64,000 nt of DNA from Marinobacter daepoensis DSM 16072 (GCF_000421165.1 NZ_ATWI01000008.1:434001-498000); one strand, 5' to 3'. Positions 43,754 through 53,350 are shown, counted from the stretch's first letter. Numbers and translations are program-made. The notes: generated by a model not told the origin, from the sequence alone.

Positions 43754-44596
43754 ATGCTGAGTTATCTTCATGCCTTTCACGCCGGCAACTTTGCCGATGT
43801 TCAGAAACACGCTGCGCTGTCGTTGGCGTTGACAATGATGCAGGCAAAAAGATCGGCCATTGCCTGTTTTGATACACACGCTGGCAGTGCCCGGTACGAT
43901 CTTGGCGGTGATCGGGCGCAAAAAACCGCCGAAGCCGATTGGGGCGTCCAGAAACTCTGGGCGGCGAAATCGGAGCTCTTGTCCAGCGATTGGGCCCCCA
44001 TGCTGGAGACCCTGGCCCGATGGAACGGGCTCGAGGGGCCGCTGAAGTTATACCCGGGGTCTCCGGCCTGGTTTGCGGAATTCCACCGCCCGGGAGACGC
44101 CGTGACTGCATTTGAATTGCATCCGTCTGAAGAGAGGCACCTTGCCGACTGGGCTCGTGAGAGAGGTGTGAAGGTTCGTCATGAGGATGGACTGAAAGGG
44201 CTATTGAAATGCCTGCCGCCGGCCCAGCCTCGCTTGTTGACGTTGATCGATCCGTCCTACGAGATCAAAACCGACTATGAGGCTGTTGCCCAAACGTTGT
44301 TAAGCGCCTGGAAAAAGTGTCGCCACGGCGTCTATCTTATTTGGTATCCCTTGCTAACCAGTGGTCTGGAACAGCGGTTGATCGATGCCTTGGCCAACCC
44401 TGGCGCGGTGCGCAAGATCCTGCGAAGTGAAGTCAGGCTAAACCAGGCGCCGGAACGGGGAATGGTTGGTTCAGGGATGCTGGTGGTCAATCCGCCCTGG
44501 GGATTTGATGACCGTTTTCAGTCCATGATGGCGGATCTTGAGGGCCCTGAGCGCCTTGGACTGTCTGCGACTCTGGACTGGCTGGTTCCTGAATAG
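43754..44596 (+). CDS. rlmJ: 23S rRNA (adenine-N6)-methyltransferase RlmJ
   Basis: A 280-residue methyltransferase that modifies A2030 of 23S rRNA. The N-terminus MLSYLHAFHAGNFADVQKHA is diagnostic of RlmJ. The catalytic motif is IDPSYE (DPPY-like), and the segment YLIWYPL is conserved. Length matches E. coli RlmJ (280). It follows the TonB receptor by 60 bp but is a housekeeping gene, so it is probably outside that functional unit. Confidence 0.95.
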   Translation: MLSYLHAFHAGNFADVQKHAALSLALTMMQAKRSAIACFDTHAGSARYDLGGDRAQKTAEADWGVQKLWAAKSELLSSDWAPMLETLARWNGLEGPLKLYPGSPAWFAEFHRPGDAVTAFELHPSEERHLADWARERGVKVRHEDGLKGLLKCLPPAQPRLLTLIDPSYEIKTDYEAVAQTLLSAWKKCRHGVYLIWYPLLTSGLEQRLIDALANPGAVRKILRSEVRLNQAPERGMVGSGMLVVNPPWGFDDRFQSMMADLEGPERLGLSATLDWLVPE

Positions 44597-44611
44597 GTCT
44601 GGAGCACATCT

Positions 44612-45823
44612 GTGACTGAACACACTCAAAACAGGCACCCCTGCCTGCCCGGCGGGCTGATTCCGCTGGACCAGTGGCGAGTTCCTGAAACCTCTGTCCG
44701 CCGGACTCTTCGCAGCGCGCTTCGGGATATTCTGGACCAACTGAAAGCCGGCATCCATCCTGATGATCAGGCATTCAAAAGTCTTGATGATTTGCCTGCG
44801 TTGTCTGAATATCAGTTGAGCCGTTATGCCCCTGTACCGGACGGAAAGGTTTTCGGGCGCGAGTTAGTGAGCCAGCTTGAGTCGTTGGATAAGAACGGCG
44901 GCCAGAGTCGTCGATGCCGTGTTCTGGTTGCCCCACCGTATTCTGGGGTGGCTGAAGCTCTGCGCTGTTCCGGGAAGCGGGTGATTGTCCCTCCGGAGAA
45001 TCTGCTGATGACCGAAAGCGAGATCGTTGCCTGGTGGGACGACCAGCTGGGGGAGGCGGGCTGGGTCATTCCGGAACTGGCCGACTTCTGGATTCGCCAC
45101 CGGTTGGGATTGGGGTTGGTGCGGGAGCTTCTGGCTCGTGTTGCCATGGATCAGGTGGGTGAGGGTATCGTCGGATGTTCAAGCTGGTGCTGGCATTTCT
45201 GGGGCCAGTTTCTGCCCGACCTCTATCTCGCGCCTTTGACGCCGGGGCCGCTGACCGCTGATCGTCTGAGTTTGTGGCTGGAACACCTGGCTGGCGATCC
45301 CCCGGCTGGCAAGCTGGTGGCCAGAATGACAAGGGATGGTTCGTATGTGTTGCCTGCGCCTTCCGGCGAGGAGGGGGATCGAAAATACAGCGAGTTTGCC
45401 AGAGATCTTGCCACGTTGTCCCGCGGCAATCCGGGTGTTGCTCTGGCGATATGGCGCCGCACACTTCGTGCTCGCCCGGAGGAAGATGCGGACAAAAAAG
45501 ATGACGGAACCCCGGTGCCAGTCGGGCGCCAATGCTGGGTGGCGCCTTTGGATCAGTTGAGCCTGCCTGCGGTGCCCCAGAGTTCAACAAGCCAGTCCGG
45601 GCATATTATCCATGCTTTGCTGCTTCACAATGGTTTGACGGCCGGACAACTGGCCCTTGCCGCAGGGTTGTCCGGGCAGGCCTTGCGGGTGGCTCTGGCC
45701 AGATTGCAGCGGGCAGACGTTGTGGTTGTCGGGGAGGATGGTGTGTATCAGGTGTCGCCGCTCGCATACCCTGGCGTGCGGCGCTATCTGCAATCCAAAG
45801 GATATCCGGTGGACGGTTTCTAG
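44612..45823 (+). CDS. unknown protein with C-terminal winged-helix domain
   Basis: A 403-residue soluble protein that I do not recognise. Residues about 1-290 form a region rich in Trp and Leu, with a possible Rossmann-like beginning CRVLVAPPYSGVAEALRCSG and a conspicuous GCSSWCWHFWGQF segment. The last 70 residues resemble a MarR-type winged helix (TAGQLALAAGLSGQALRVAL then LQRADVVVVGEDGVYQVSP). GTG 44612 with GGAG is the start. It lies 10 bp before a MscS-type channel gene, so the two are probably coregulated. Confidence 0.7.
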   Translation: MTEHTQNRHPCLPGGLIPLDQWRVPETSVRRTLRSALRDILDQLKAGIHPDDQAFKSLDDLPALSEYQLSRYAPVPDGKVFGRELVSQLESLDKNGGQSRRCRVLVAPPYSGVAEALRCSGKRVIVPPENLLMTESEIVAWWDDQLGEAGWVIPELADFWIRHRLGLGLVRELLARVAMDQVGEGIVGCSSWCWHFWGQFLPDLYLAPLTPGPLTADRLSLWLEHLAGDPPAGKLVARMTRDGSYVLPAPSGEEGDRKYSEFARDLATLSRGNPGVALAIWRRTLRARPEEDADKKDDGTPVPVGRQCWVAPLDQLSLPAVPQSSTSQSGHIIHALLLHNGLTAGQLALAAGLSGQALRVALARLQRADVVVVGEDGVYQVSPLAYPGVRRYLQSKGYPVDGF

Positions 45824-45833
45824 GAGCAAGGGA

Positions 45834-46634
45834 ATGGGTGATTTCGGTATAAAAGACGCACTGTCCTCGATCACGTCCCAGGCGCTGCTTGAGGCGCTGG
45901 CGGTGATTATTGCAGCGTCACTAGTGATTCTTCTGGTTCAGAAACTGTTACCGGTGCTGGCGGCAAAGTTGTCGGGTAAGCCGAGATTGTACCTGTTGGC
46001 GTCAGTGCCTCTGGTCCGGCTTCTGGTCATTGTGTTGACCATCATTGTTGTGATTCCGATTCTGGTGGAGCCTTCTTTCGAAAATATGGTCGCAGTCTTT
46101 GGCGCCCTGGCGCTGGCGCTGGGCTTCGCCTTTAAAGATTACGCCAACAGCCTGATTGCGGGTATCGTGACGCTGTATGAGATGCCTTATCGTCCCGGCG
46201 ACTGGATTGAGGTGAATGGTCGGTACGGTGAAGTTCGGGCTATCGGTACCCGGGCCGCGGAAATAGTAACGTTGGATGACACAGTGATTGTCATACCTCA
46301 TAGTCTGCTGTGGAATACGCTGCTGGCCAATGGCAATGATGGTACTGATAACCTGATGTGTGTGGCGGAAGTTTTCCTTGAGCCCAACCACAACGTGGAT
46401 CGAATGCTGGGCCTGTTCCGGGATGCGGTATTTACCTGTCCATTAACCAAAACGTATCAGCCTGTGGTGGTTACGGTATCAGCTTTGGAGGCTGGCATGC
46501 GTTATCGCCTGAAAGCCTATCCGCTGGCCCCCCGAGAGCAAAGCCGGTTCATTTCAGAGTTGACGGCAAGTGCGTCGGAGATCTGCGGCGAGGAAGGGGT
46601 CAGGATGGTATCCAATCCTTATCTGGGCGCATAA
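45834..46634 (+). CDS. MscS-family mechanosensitive ion channel
   Basis: A 266-residue small-conductance channel with three membrane helices and the MscS-type pore region FGALALALGFAFKDYANSLI. The beta domain (PGDWIEVNGRYGEVRAIGTR) and the IVIPHSLLWN motif follow. Such channels open under membrane tension to relieve osmotic shock. ATG 45834 follows TAGGAG; the frame upstream overlaps the previous gene and is not part of the protein. Smaller than E. coli MscS (286), but with all core elements. Confidence 0.9.
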   Translation: MGDFGIKDALSSITSQALLEALAVIIAASLVILLVQKLLPVLAAKLSGKPRLYLLASVPLVRLLVIVLTIIVVIPILVEPSFENMVAVFGALALALGFAFKDYANSLIAGIVTLYEMPYRPGDWIEVNGRYGEVRAIGTRAAEIVTLDDTVIVIPHSLLWNTLLANGNDGTDNLMCVAEVFLEPNHNVDRMLGLFRDAVFTCPLTKTYQPVVVTVSALEAGMRYRLKAYPLAPREQSRFISELTASASEICGEEGVRMVSNPYLGA

Positions 46635-46670
46635 GGCGTCCTCTTGTTACGCTCGGACCTCCGGCAGGCA

Positions 46671-46695
46671 TAAAAAAGCCCCGCGCATGCGGGGC
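46671..46695 (-). terminator. terminator between mscS and DUF4168 genes
   Basis: GCCCCGC (46678-46684) and GCGGGGC (46689-46695) form a 7-bp stem with loop GCAT, followed on the minus strand by a T-run (AAAAAA at 46672-46677 on plus). It terminates the leftward DUF4168 gene. Confidence 0.8.
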
Positions 46696-46722
46696 CAGGA
46701 CGACGAACCGGGTTACCCGGGC

Positions 46723-47112
46723 TTACATCAGAGCGTCAACGCGGTTACGGACTTTGGGTTCGCTGCTGTAGGCTGTTGCTATGGCGTTGTATGTCGGGAT
46801 ATCGATGCCCACTTCTTCGATGGCCGTGACCATTTCGTCATTGGCCTTCATTTGCAGCTCCTGAGCCTCCTGTTGTGAGTCGGCGGATTCAATCTTTTCG
46901 ATGTACTGTTCACGCACTTCCATGACTCCCGTCTGGGCCTCAATAAACTGCTTGAGTTCGGCATCGCTGTAATCGGTATTCTGGGTGCCGGCTGCGGCCG
47001 GGTTGCTGTAACCAGAGCTTTCTCCGGCCGGGGCAGGTGATTGCTGCGCCACGATTGGAGCAGAGGCCAGCAGGGCAAGAGAGGCAGTGATGGAAACCAG
47101 TAGCTTGTTCAT
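46723..47112 (-). CDS. DUF4168 periplasmic protein
   Basis: A 129-residue secreted protein with a signal peptide of about 22 residues (ends SAPIVAQ), a Pro/Ser/Gly linker, and a helical DUF4168 domain marked by YSDAELKQFIEAQTGVMEV and YNAIATAY. Members are widespread in proteobacteria and cyanobacteria with no assigned role. A good terminator follows. Upstream it faces the histidine-kinase gene across a 221-bp region with an operator-like repeat. Confidence 0.85.
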   Translation of the reverse strand: MNKLLVSITASLALLASAPIVAQQSPAPAGESSGYSNPAAAGTQNTDYSDAELKQFIEAQTGVMEVREQYIEKIESADSQQEAQELQMKANDEMVTAIEEVGIDIPTYNAIATAYSSEPKVRNRVDALM

Positions 47113-47276
47113 AGACTAACTCCTCGTTTGCTGGTGGACCGTTCTAGTCTGGTCGCACCGTTTCGTGAATGACGATCAGAACTAATCAAGTTGCGTGCCA
47201 GTCTCTAAAAATTTAATTTTTACTTTTTTATCAATGTCTTAAGTTTTTCCTTGGGTTAAAGGCTCGTAACCCGGGT

Positions 47277-47300
47277 TGTGGCAAAATGCCACATGTGGCA
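47277..47300. promoter_or_regulatory. three-half-site operator before the histidine kinase
   Basis: The heptamer TGTGGCA occurs at 47277-47283 and 47294-47300, with its exact inverse TGCCACA at 47287-47293 between them. This gives a 7-3-7 inverted repeat immediately abutted by a perfect 14-bp palindrome. The array ends 34 bp before the kinase start codon (47334). It is a likely binding site for a dimeric regulator, perhaps the NtrC-type regulator encoded downstream. No obvious sigma-54 promoter is seen next to it. Confidence 0.6.
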
Positions 47301-47333
47301 GAAAGGCTGTGACATTTCTGCAGGGCTTTGGTG

Positions 47334-48806
47334 ATGACAGTCGTTGGAAAGCGTATCCGAGCGTTGTTTCGGTCACTTCAGTTAACGCTGGTGCTAAGCA
47401 TTGTGGTGCCGCTGCTGCTTTTCAGCGGTGTGGCAATTTACATCGGTCTTGGAACGGTGGAGCAAGCGCTGAACAGTCGGCTGCAAGAAGATCTGGAGTT
47501 GGTGGCCAGGGCGGTCAGTGGTCCGGTCAGCAAGGCACTGGCAGAAGGCAATGAGCTGGATCTGGATGAATCTCTGAAGTCCATTTTTCAGATCGGTCGG
47601 ATTTCCGGAGCATCGGTGTTTGATGCTGGTGGAAACCGGGTTGCCAGCCTCGGTGTGGCGGATTCCGATGTAACCAACAGTGCCAGTGCTGAAAAGGCGA
47701 TTGCCAGCGGAGAGCTTGGCGGGGCATTTCGCCGGGTTGATGGGGAATCGGTGTTCTCGCAGTTTACCCCGCTGCTGGCTGAAGATGGTCGGATTCAGGG
47801 ATTGCTTCAGGTAACGCGCAGCCGGAGTGACTTTCACGATCTGCTGGCTTCCAGTCGATGGTGGGCCGTGGGGATCTGGTCAATGCTGGCGGTTACGATC
47901 ATTCTGGTGGTCGTGTTGGGGCATTACCGGACCGTGGGGCGGCATGTTAACCGGCTTCTGGAGGGCATGGCAGAGCTGGCGCCGGGGCAGTGGCGCCTGG
48001 ATGCGGCCAGGGAAGGCCCCCAGGAAATCCGGCAGATTCAGCAAGGCATTCGTGCCATGGGGGAGCGGATGATGGACGCAGAGGCCGAGATCGACACGCG
48101 TGTTGCCCGGGAGCGTGCGCTGGCTGAGCAGCTCGAATATCAGGAAAAGGTGGCCATGATCGGCCGGGTTGCTGGTGGTGTTGCTCATGAGCTGGGCGCG
48201 CCCTTGAATGTGATTCAGGGGCGTGCCCGAATCCTGTCAAGAGCAGGGTTGGCTCCGGAGCTGGAGCGCCATCTGAAAGACATTGAACATCAGGTCAGCC
48301 GTATGACCATGATTATCCAGCAGTTGCTGGATTGTTTCCGGCACGTTCCAGAGTCTCGACGTCTGGTTGATCTGGGTGAGATTCTCGAAGATGTTCTGGT
48401 GCGGACCCGGGACGATGAGCGATGCCGGGGCGTTGACTTGGTGACCCGTGAGTGGCGCTCTGCGATGCCGACCCGGGCAGAGCCCTTGCGAGTAGGGCTG
48501 GCTTGTCTGAACGTGGTCCGCAATGCCTGCCAGTCTGCGGCAGGCCGGGTAGAGCTCTCGGCCCGGGATGCTGGTGGCGCCTGGGTTTTTGTGGTGGATG
48601 ACGATGGCCCCGGAATTCCGGAGGATCAACGAGCACGCATCTTTGAGCCGTTTTACAGTACCCGGCCGGCGGGTGAGGGTACCGGGCTTGGCCTGGCCGT
48701 GGTGAACAGCGTGATGAAAGAACATGAGGGCCGTGTTGACGTTTCAGAAAGCGCGCTGGGCGGGTGCCGGGTGACGTTGCATTTTCCCAGGGAGTTGCCT
48801 CAATGA
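47334..48806 (+). CDS. sensor histidine kinase
   Basis: A 490-residue membrane kinase: helices at about residues 16-39 and 177-197 bound a periplasmic sensor of about 135 residues, followed by HAMP, then the phospho-acceptor His285 in GGVAHELGAPLNVIQG and an ATPase domain with NVVRNACQSA, DDGPGIP and GTGLGLAVV. This H-box (HELGAPLN) is of the NtrB-like type that pairs with sigma-54 regulators, as here. ATG 47334 follows GCAGGG. Its stop overlaps the next gene's start (ATGA). The signal is unknown. Confidence 0.9.
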   Translation: MTVVGKRIRALFRSLQLTLVLSIVVPLLLFSGVAIYIGLGTVEQALNSRLQEDLELVARAVSGPVSKALAEGNELDLDESLKSIFQIGRISGASVFDAGGNRVASLGVADSDVTNSASAEKAIASGELGGAFRRVDGESVFSQFTPLLAEDGRIQGLLQVTRSRSDFHDLLASSRWWAVGIWSMLAVTIILVVVLGHYRTVGRHVNRLLEGMAELAPGQWRLDAAREGPQEIRQIQQGIRAMGERMMDAEAEIDTRVARERALAEQLEYQEKVAMIGRVAGGVAHELGAPLNVIQGRARILSRAGLAPELERHLKDIEHQVSRMTMIIQQLLDCFRHVPESRRLVDLGEILEDVLVRTRDDERCRGVDLVTREWRSAMPTRAEPLRVGLACLNVVRNACQSAAGRVELSARDAGGAWVFVVDDDGPGIPEDQRARIFEPFYSTRPAGEGTGLGLAVVNSVMKEHEGRVDVSESALGGCRVTLHFPRELPQ

Positions 48807-50188
48807 CCATGGAGTCCACGACAATACTGTTGATTGAAGACGACGCCAGCCTTGGGCAGTTGTTGGTGGAAGAGCTGGAAATGGATGGCTACAAGGTGTT
48901 CCGGGTTGGTTCGGTAGCCGAGGCTCAGGCGCGGATGGCCCAGGGCCGGCCAGATCTGATTGTCTCGGACCTGCGTTTACCCGACGGTGATGGCTTGCAG
49001 GTGCTGTCGTTCCAGCAAGCGGAGTACCCCGGGGTTCCGTTCATTGTCATTACCGCGTTTGGAACCGTCGACCAGGCTGTGGAGGCATTAAAGGCAGGGG
49101 CTGATGATTTTCTGACCAAGCCCCTGTCAACGGATCACCTGCGGTTGAAGATCAAGCGGCTGCTGGTTCAGGCGGATCTCAATCGGCAACTGGCCGAATA
49201 CCAGGCCCGGCAAAGTGGCGATCCGGTCATGGGGCTGATCGGGGGCAGTGCGGTGATGGAGCGGCTAAGGGCCGAGATACGTCAGGTTGCGCGCAGCCAG
49301 GCGACGGTACTGATCAACGGAGAGAGTGGGACAGGGAAGGAGTTGGTGGCCAGGGCGATTCACCAACAGAGCGACCGTTCTGAAACAACCTTTTTGGCGA
49401 TAAACTGCGCTGGCATACCGGCCGACCTTATGGAAAGCGAGTTCTTTGGTCATGAAGCGGGCGCGTTTACCGGTGCACGGCAGGCTCGTCGAGGGCTTTT
49501 TGCTGAAGCTCATGGCGGTACGCTCTTGCTGGACGAAATTGGTGAAATGCCGCTGTCGTTGCAGGCCAAGTTGCTGAGGGTGCTTCAGGAAGGCTGCATC
49601 AAACCTGTTGGTGCCGCTCATGAAGAACGTGTGGATGTCAGGGTGCTGGCGGCTACTCACGTTGATCTGCTGGCGGCGGTGGAACAAGGGCGCTTCCGGG
49701 AGGATCTGTACTATCGTCTGGAAACCCTGTCGTTGACGGTGCCGCCCCTGAGAGATCGGGGAGAGGATGTTGAGCTGCTTGCCATGCATTTCCTCAATAA
49801 AGTGGCGCGCCGTCATGAGCGGGGGTACCTGCGCTTCAGTGATGTCACGGTTCGGATTCTCGGAGACTATCCTTTTCCTGGAAATGTCAGGGAATTGTCC
49901 AGTGCTATTGAGCGTGCGGTCACCTTCTGTGACAGTGATACGATCCAGCCCGAGCATCTGCCAGAGCGAATTCGCAAGCGGCAGAGCAGTGCCTCGGTGT
50001 CGGTGTCTGAAACGCCCCCGGGTCATCTGTCGGAATGGCCAACGCTGGAGGCTCTTCAGCAGGATTACGTGCGTCAGGTGATGTTAGCGGTACAGGGGAA
50101 TAAACGGCGGGCGGCGCAGATTCTTGGAATCAACCGGAGAACCTTGTACCGCTGGCTTGAGTCAGAGATGGAGCAGGGACATGACTGA
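48803..50188 (+). CDS. NtrC-family sigma-54-dependent response regulator
   Basis: A 461-residue regulator with receiver domain (phospho-acceptor Asp56 in SDLRLPDGDG), an AAA+ domain with Walker A GESGTGKE near residue 175, the sigma-54 contact loop GAFTGA near 229 and Walker B LLLDEIGE, and a C-terminal Fis-type helix-turn-helix (KRRAAQILGINRRTLYRWL). All core elements for sigma-54 activation are intact. Co-translated with the kinase. ATG 48803 follows GGGAG; earlier ATGs lie inside the kinase gene. Its targets are unknown; the repeat before the kinase gene suggests autoregulation. Confidence 0.92.
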   Translation: MTMESTTILLIEDDASLGQLLVEELEMDGYKVFRVGSVAEAQARMAQGRPDLIVSDLRLPDGDGLQVLSFQQAEYPGVPFIVITAFGTVDQAVEALKAGADDFLTKPLSTDHLRLKIKRLLVQADLNRQLAEYQARQSGDPVMGLIGGSAVMERLRAEIRQVARSQATVLINGESGTGKELVARAIHQQSDRSETTFLAINCAGIPADLMESEFFGHEAGAFTGARQARRGLFAEAHGGTLLLDEIGEMPLSLQAKLLRVLQEGCIKPVGAAHEERVDVRVLAATHVDLLAAVEQGRFREDLYYRLETLSLTVPPLRDRGEDVELLAMHFLNKVARRHERGYLRFSDVTVRILGDYPFPGNVRELSSAIERAVTFCDSDTIQPEHLPERIRKRQSSASVSVSETPPGHLSEWPTLEALQQDYVRQVMLAVQGNKRRAAQILGINRRTLYRWLESEMEQGHD

Positions 50189-51086
50189 TCAGAAACAGGC
50201 CATGATGTACGGCCTGGCCACGGTCCTCTTATGGTCTACCGTGGCGACAGCGTTCAAACTGGCACTGGCCGACCTTGCGCCGGTTCAGATGTTGTTGGTG
50301 GCCTGCAGTGCCTCCATTATCGTCATGGCGATTATCCTGACGGTTCAGGGGCGGATCGCCGAGGTATTCCGGCTCCGTCGGGCACAGTACCTGCAGTCGA
50401 TGGTGATGGGGCTGATCAACCCCTGCCTGTATTACTTTCTGCTGTTTGGTGCCTTTGACCGGTTACCCGCTCAGGAAGCCCAGCCGTTGAATTATACCTG
50501 GGCGTTGGTACTGGCTTACCTTTCAGTGCCTTTTCTGGGCCAGACGTTGCGGCGGATTGATGTGCTGGCCGGGTTGGTTTGTTATGCGGGGGTCGTGGTT
50601 ATCGCAACGCGAGGCGAGGTCACCTCCATGTCTTTTTCCGATCCCCTTGGCGTCTCTCTGGCTCTGGGCAGTACGCTGGTATGGGCGTCGTACTGGATTA
50701 TTGCCACCCGGGACACCCGGGATCCGGTGGTGGGTCTGTTTTTGAACTTTCTGTTCGGGTTTCCCGTCATTGTTCTGGTTTGTTGGCAAACCGCTGGCTT
50801 GGCTTTGCCCCTCGGCGGAAGCCTGGCGGCGGCGGTGTATGTCGGGGTGTTTGAAATGGGGATAGCGTTTGTACTCTGGTCCAAAGCCATGAAAAAAGCA
50901 GAGAATACCTCGAAAGTCAGTAACCTGATCTTTATTTCCCCTTTTCTGTCTCTGGTGTTTATCTATTTCATTCTGGGGGAAGTGATCCTGAACTCAACCT
51001 ACGTTGGGTTGGGGTTGATCATAGCCGGACTGTGGTTACAGCAGAAAAAAGTCCGGGATCGGGAGGCGGTGCTGAATCATGGCTGA
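50181..51086 (+). CDS. EamA-family (DMT) transporter
   Basis: A 301-residue permease with ten predicted membrane helices in two EamA repeats (first [17 protein letters not shown], second [17 protein letters not shown]). Drug/metabolite transporters of this kind export amino acids, nucleotides or other small compounds; the substrate here is unknown. The ATG overlaps the regulator's end by eight bases and its end overlaps the next gene, suggesting one transcript. GCAGGGAC precedes the start. Confidence 0.85.
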   Translation: MTDQKQAMMYGLATVLLWSTVATAFKLALADLAPVQMLLVACSASIIVMAIILTVQGRIAEVFRLRRAQYLQSMVMGLINPCLYYFLLFGAFDRLPAQEAQPLNYTWALVLAYLSVPFLGQTLRRIDVLAGLVCYAGVVVIATRGEVTSMSFSDPLGVSLALGSTLVWASYWIIATRDTRDPVVGLFLNFLFGFPVIVLVCWQTAGLALPLGGSLAAAVYVGVFEMGIAFVLWSKAMKKAENTSKVSNLIFISPFLSLVFIYFILGEVILNSTYVGLGLIIAGLWLQQKKVRDREAVLNHG

Positions 51087-51357
51087 TCACTGGTCACTGT
51101 ATCTGGTGCGTACGGCTTCTGGCAGCCTCTATACCGGCATTACCACAGATGTGGAACGGCGTTTTTCTGAGCATCAGGCTGGTGCGCCAAAGGGGGCCCG
51201 AAGCCTTTGGGGGAAGGGCCCGCTAACGCTGGCATTCTCTGCACCGGCAGGAGACCGGCGCAGGGCATCCCGGCTGGAATGGCAGATAAAGCGCTGGCCT
51301 AAGGCTCGTAAAGAAGCCTTGGTGGCCGGGCTGGTCAGCCTTCAAGATGCTGGTTGA
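51079..51357 (+). CDS. GIY-YIG nuclease-like protein (UPF0213/YhbQ type)
   Basis: A 92-residue protein with the GIY-YIG motif as [17 protein letters not shown], followed by [11 protein letters not shown] and a conserved [10 protein letters not shown]. The E. coli relative YhbQ is a small single-domain member; nuclease activity in bacteria is weakly documented. It overlaps the EamA gene by eight bases at the start and the convergent esterase gene by 23 bases at the end. Confidence 0.88.
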   Translation: MADHWSLYLVRTASGSLYTGITTDVERRFSEHQAGAPKGARSLWGKGPLTLAFSAPAGDRRRASRLEWQIKRWPKARKEALVAGLVSLQDAG

Positions 51358-52228
51358 TGTGCTCTCCGGCAAAGGCCAGGGCTTCTCTGGCGCGGTCAAG
51401 CTGGGGCGCGTGGATCTGAAAAACATGCCAGAGGTTGTTGTAGATCTCCAGAGTGGTCTTGACGTGATCGCGCTTGGCCGCGTCTGCCAGTCGTTGGGCA
51501 TCGTTCAACAGGATTTCCTGGCTGCCAACCTGAATCAGCAGCGGGGGAAGATCGCTCAGGTCGCCATACACCGGTGAAATAAGTGGGTGAGTTAATGGGG
51601 TGTCGGCGGCATACATGCTTGCCGCCTTGCAGGTCCAGGCCGCGTGCAGCACGGGTTCACAATCCGGAGAGTAGAGCGCTTGCTCGGTGAGGTCCGTCCA
51701 GGGCGAAAAGCAGGTGATTGAGGATGGCAGAGGGTGTCCATGGTCCCGTAACCTCATGGCCAGTGCTACAGACAGGCCTCCACCAGCGGAGTCTCCCGCC
51801 AGAGCGATGGTGTTTGGCTTCAGGCCCTGATTGAGTAACGTCAGGTAGACAGCTTCGGCGTCGTCCGTAGCAGCAGGGTAAGGGTGTTCGGGCGCCAGAC
51901 GATAATCGGGGAGCACGATCTCACAGCCAGACAGGCTGGCCAGATAACCGGCAAGGCCTCGATGGGTGTCGGGGCTGCCCATGACGTAGCCACCTCCATG
52001 GAAGTAGATCACGGTGCCTTTTGCCGGGGTGGAGGGGGAGACCCTCAGCACCGGAACGCCGCCCAGATCATCCCGTCGAAAGGCGACGTTCCGGGGCGGG
52101 TACGAGGTACGGTAGGCTTCCCGGGTATACCGTCGCTGGACTGCCAGGGGGAAGGTTTTAGACAGAACCGGCTTCACGAAGTGTTTCATGGTCCCTCTTA
52201 ACCCGGCTTCAAGAAGCGGCTGGAACAT
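51335..52228 (-). CDS. HSL-family alpha/beta hydrolase (esterase/lipase)
   Basis: A 297-residue hydrolase of the hormone-sensitive-lipase family. The oxyanion-hole motif HGGGYV, the nucleophile elbow GDSAGGG, an Asp in the usual place (near [15 protein letters not shown]) and a late His (HVFQIHAP) form the expected triad. Such enzymes cleave short- to medium-chain esters. The N-terminal cap is present. Its 3' end overlaps the GIY-YIG gene by 23 bp on the other strand. Confidence 0.9.
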   Translation of the reverse strand: MFQPLLEAGLRGTMKHFVKPVLSKTFPLAVQRRYTREAYRTSYPPRNVAFRRDDLGGVPVLRVSPSTPAKGTVIYFHGGGYVMGSPDTHRGLAGYLASLSGCEIVLPDYRLAPEHPYPAATDDAEAVYLTLLNQGLKPNTIALAGDSAGGGLSVALAMRLRDHGHPLPSSITCFSPWTDLTEQALYSPDCEPVLHAAWTCKAASMYAADTPLTHPLISPVYGDLSDLPPLLIQVGSQEILLNDAQRLADAAKRDHVKTTLEIYNNLWHVFQIHAPQLDRAREALAFAGEHINQHLEG

Positions 52229-52298
52229 CTGTGTTCTCCTTCGTTAATGCGTTAGGATGACTGGCATTTATAGATTCATGACAGGCGTTTAACTCTAC

Positions 52299-53288
52299 GT
52301 GTACTGGAAAACAGATACCATAGAAATACCCAACTGGGACAGGCATTCGTTGCTGGACCGTCTGGAGCCGTTTGATCCTTCCTCCAGCCGGGATCTCAGT
52401 GCTGAAATGGAAGCCTATTGCCGGTTTTACGGCCTTGATCTCTGGGTTGAGCACCCACAGGTGGCGTACCATCAGGGGTATATTAAAGCCGATCAGCACG
52501 AAGTCATGGTGCACTATTTCCGTCTGCCGGAAGGAGACAGGTCAAAAGGGACCATCTTTATCCTGCACGGTTATTTTGATCATGTTGGCTTGTACACCCA
52601 GTTGATCGACCGCTGTCTGGGCGCCGGCTTTGATGTTCTGGCTTATGATCAGCCGGGTCATGGTTTGTCGAGCGGCACGCCAGCAGCGATTGGTAGTTTT
52701 CTGGAGTACCAGGCTGTTCTGTCGGAAGTGATGGCCCGGGTCAGTAACAAAGTCCGTGGGCCATGGTACGCGGTGGGGCAGAGTACCGGTGGAGCGATAC
52801 TGATCGACTACCTGCTGTCAAACCACCATAGTCAGGAAACATCAGCCTTCAGGAAGGTGGTTTTGCTGGCGCCGTTGGTGCGGCCCATGGGGTGGCTGGG
52901 GGCGAAGGTCCTGCATAGCCTGGTCAAGCCGTTTCTGACCCGCTGGAGGCGGGCTTTTGGAGCAAACAGTGGCAATACGCGGTTTCTCCAGTTCTTGCGG
53001 GAGCACGATCCGTTGCAGGCTCGGGCGGTGCATGTGGACTGGGTCACGGCATTGCGCCAGTGGGTGCCGCATATTGAGTCCGCGCGGCCTGTGAATTTCC
53101 CGGTGACTGTGGTCCAGGGCGAAAAGGACCTGACCGTGGACTGGCAACACAATCTGAGGATTATCAGAAATAAATTTTCCTCAGTTAAGGAACGCAGAAT
53201 ACCCGATGGTCGTCATCATCTTGTGAACGAAGCTCAGGATTTGCAGGCGACGGTGTTCAACGCCATCATCGACACGTTTCTGGAGTAA
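52299..53288 (+). CDS. alpha/beta hydrolase, lysophospholipase/monoacylglycerol-lipase-like
   Basis: A 329-residue hydrolase with oxyanion motif FILHGYFDHVG, nucleophile elbow GQSTGG (Ser nucleophile), an acid in VVQGEKDLTVDW and His in DGRHHLVNEA, the usual Ser-Asp-His triad of the Serine aminopeptidase S33/lysophospholipase class. No signal peptide. Start is GTG 52299 with only a weak ribosome site; a later start is not ruled out. It is divergent from the other hydrolase by 70 bp. Confidence 0.8.
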   Translation: MYWKTDTIEIPNWDRHSLLDRLEPFDPSSSRDLSAEMEAYCRFYGLDLWVEHPQVAYHQGYIKADQHEVMVHYFRLPEGDRSKGTIFILHGYFDHVGLYTQLIDRCLGAGFDVLAYDQPGHGLSSGTPAAIGSFLEYQAVLSEVMARVSNKVRGPWYAVGQSTGGAILIDYLLSNHHSQETSAFRKVVLLAPLVRPMGWLGAKVLHSLVKPFLTRWRRAFGANSGNTRFLQFLREHDPLQARAVHVDWVTALRQWVPHIESARPVNFPVTVVQGEKDLTVDWQHNLRIIRNKFSSVKERRIPDGRHHLVNEAQDLQATVFNAIIDTFLE

Positions 53289-53350
53289 TGCGCGCGGTCA
53301 TGGAGCCCGCAAACTCCAGATATGAACCATGAAAGGGATGGGAGAAAACA

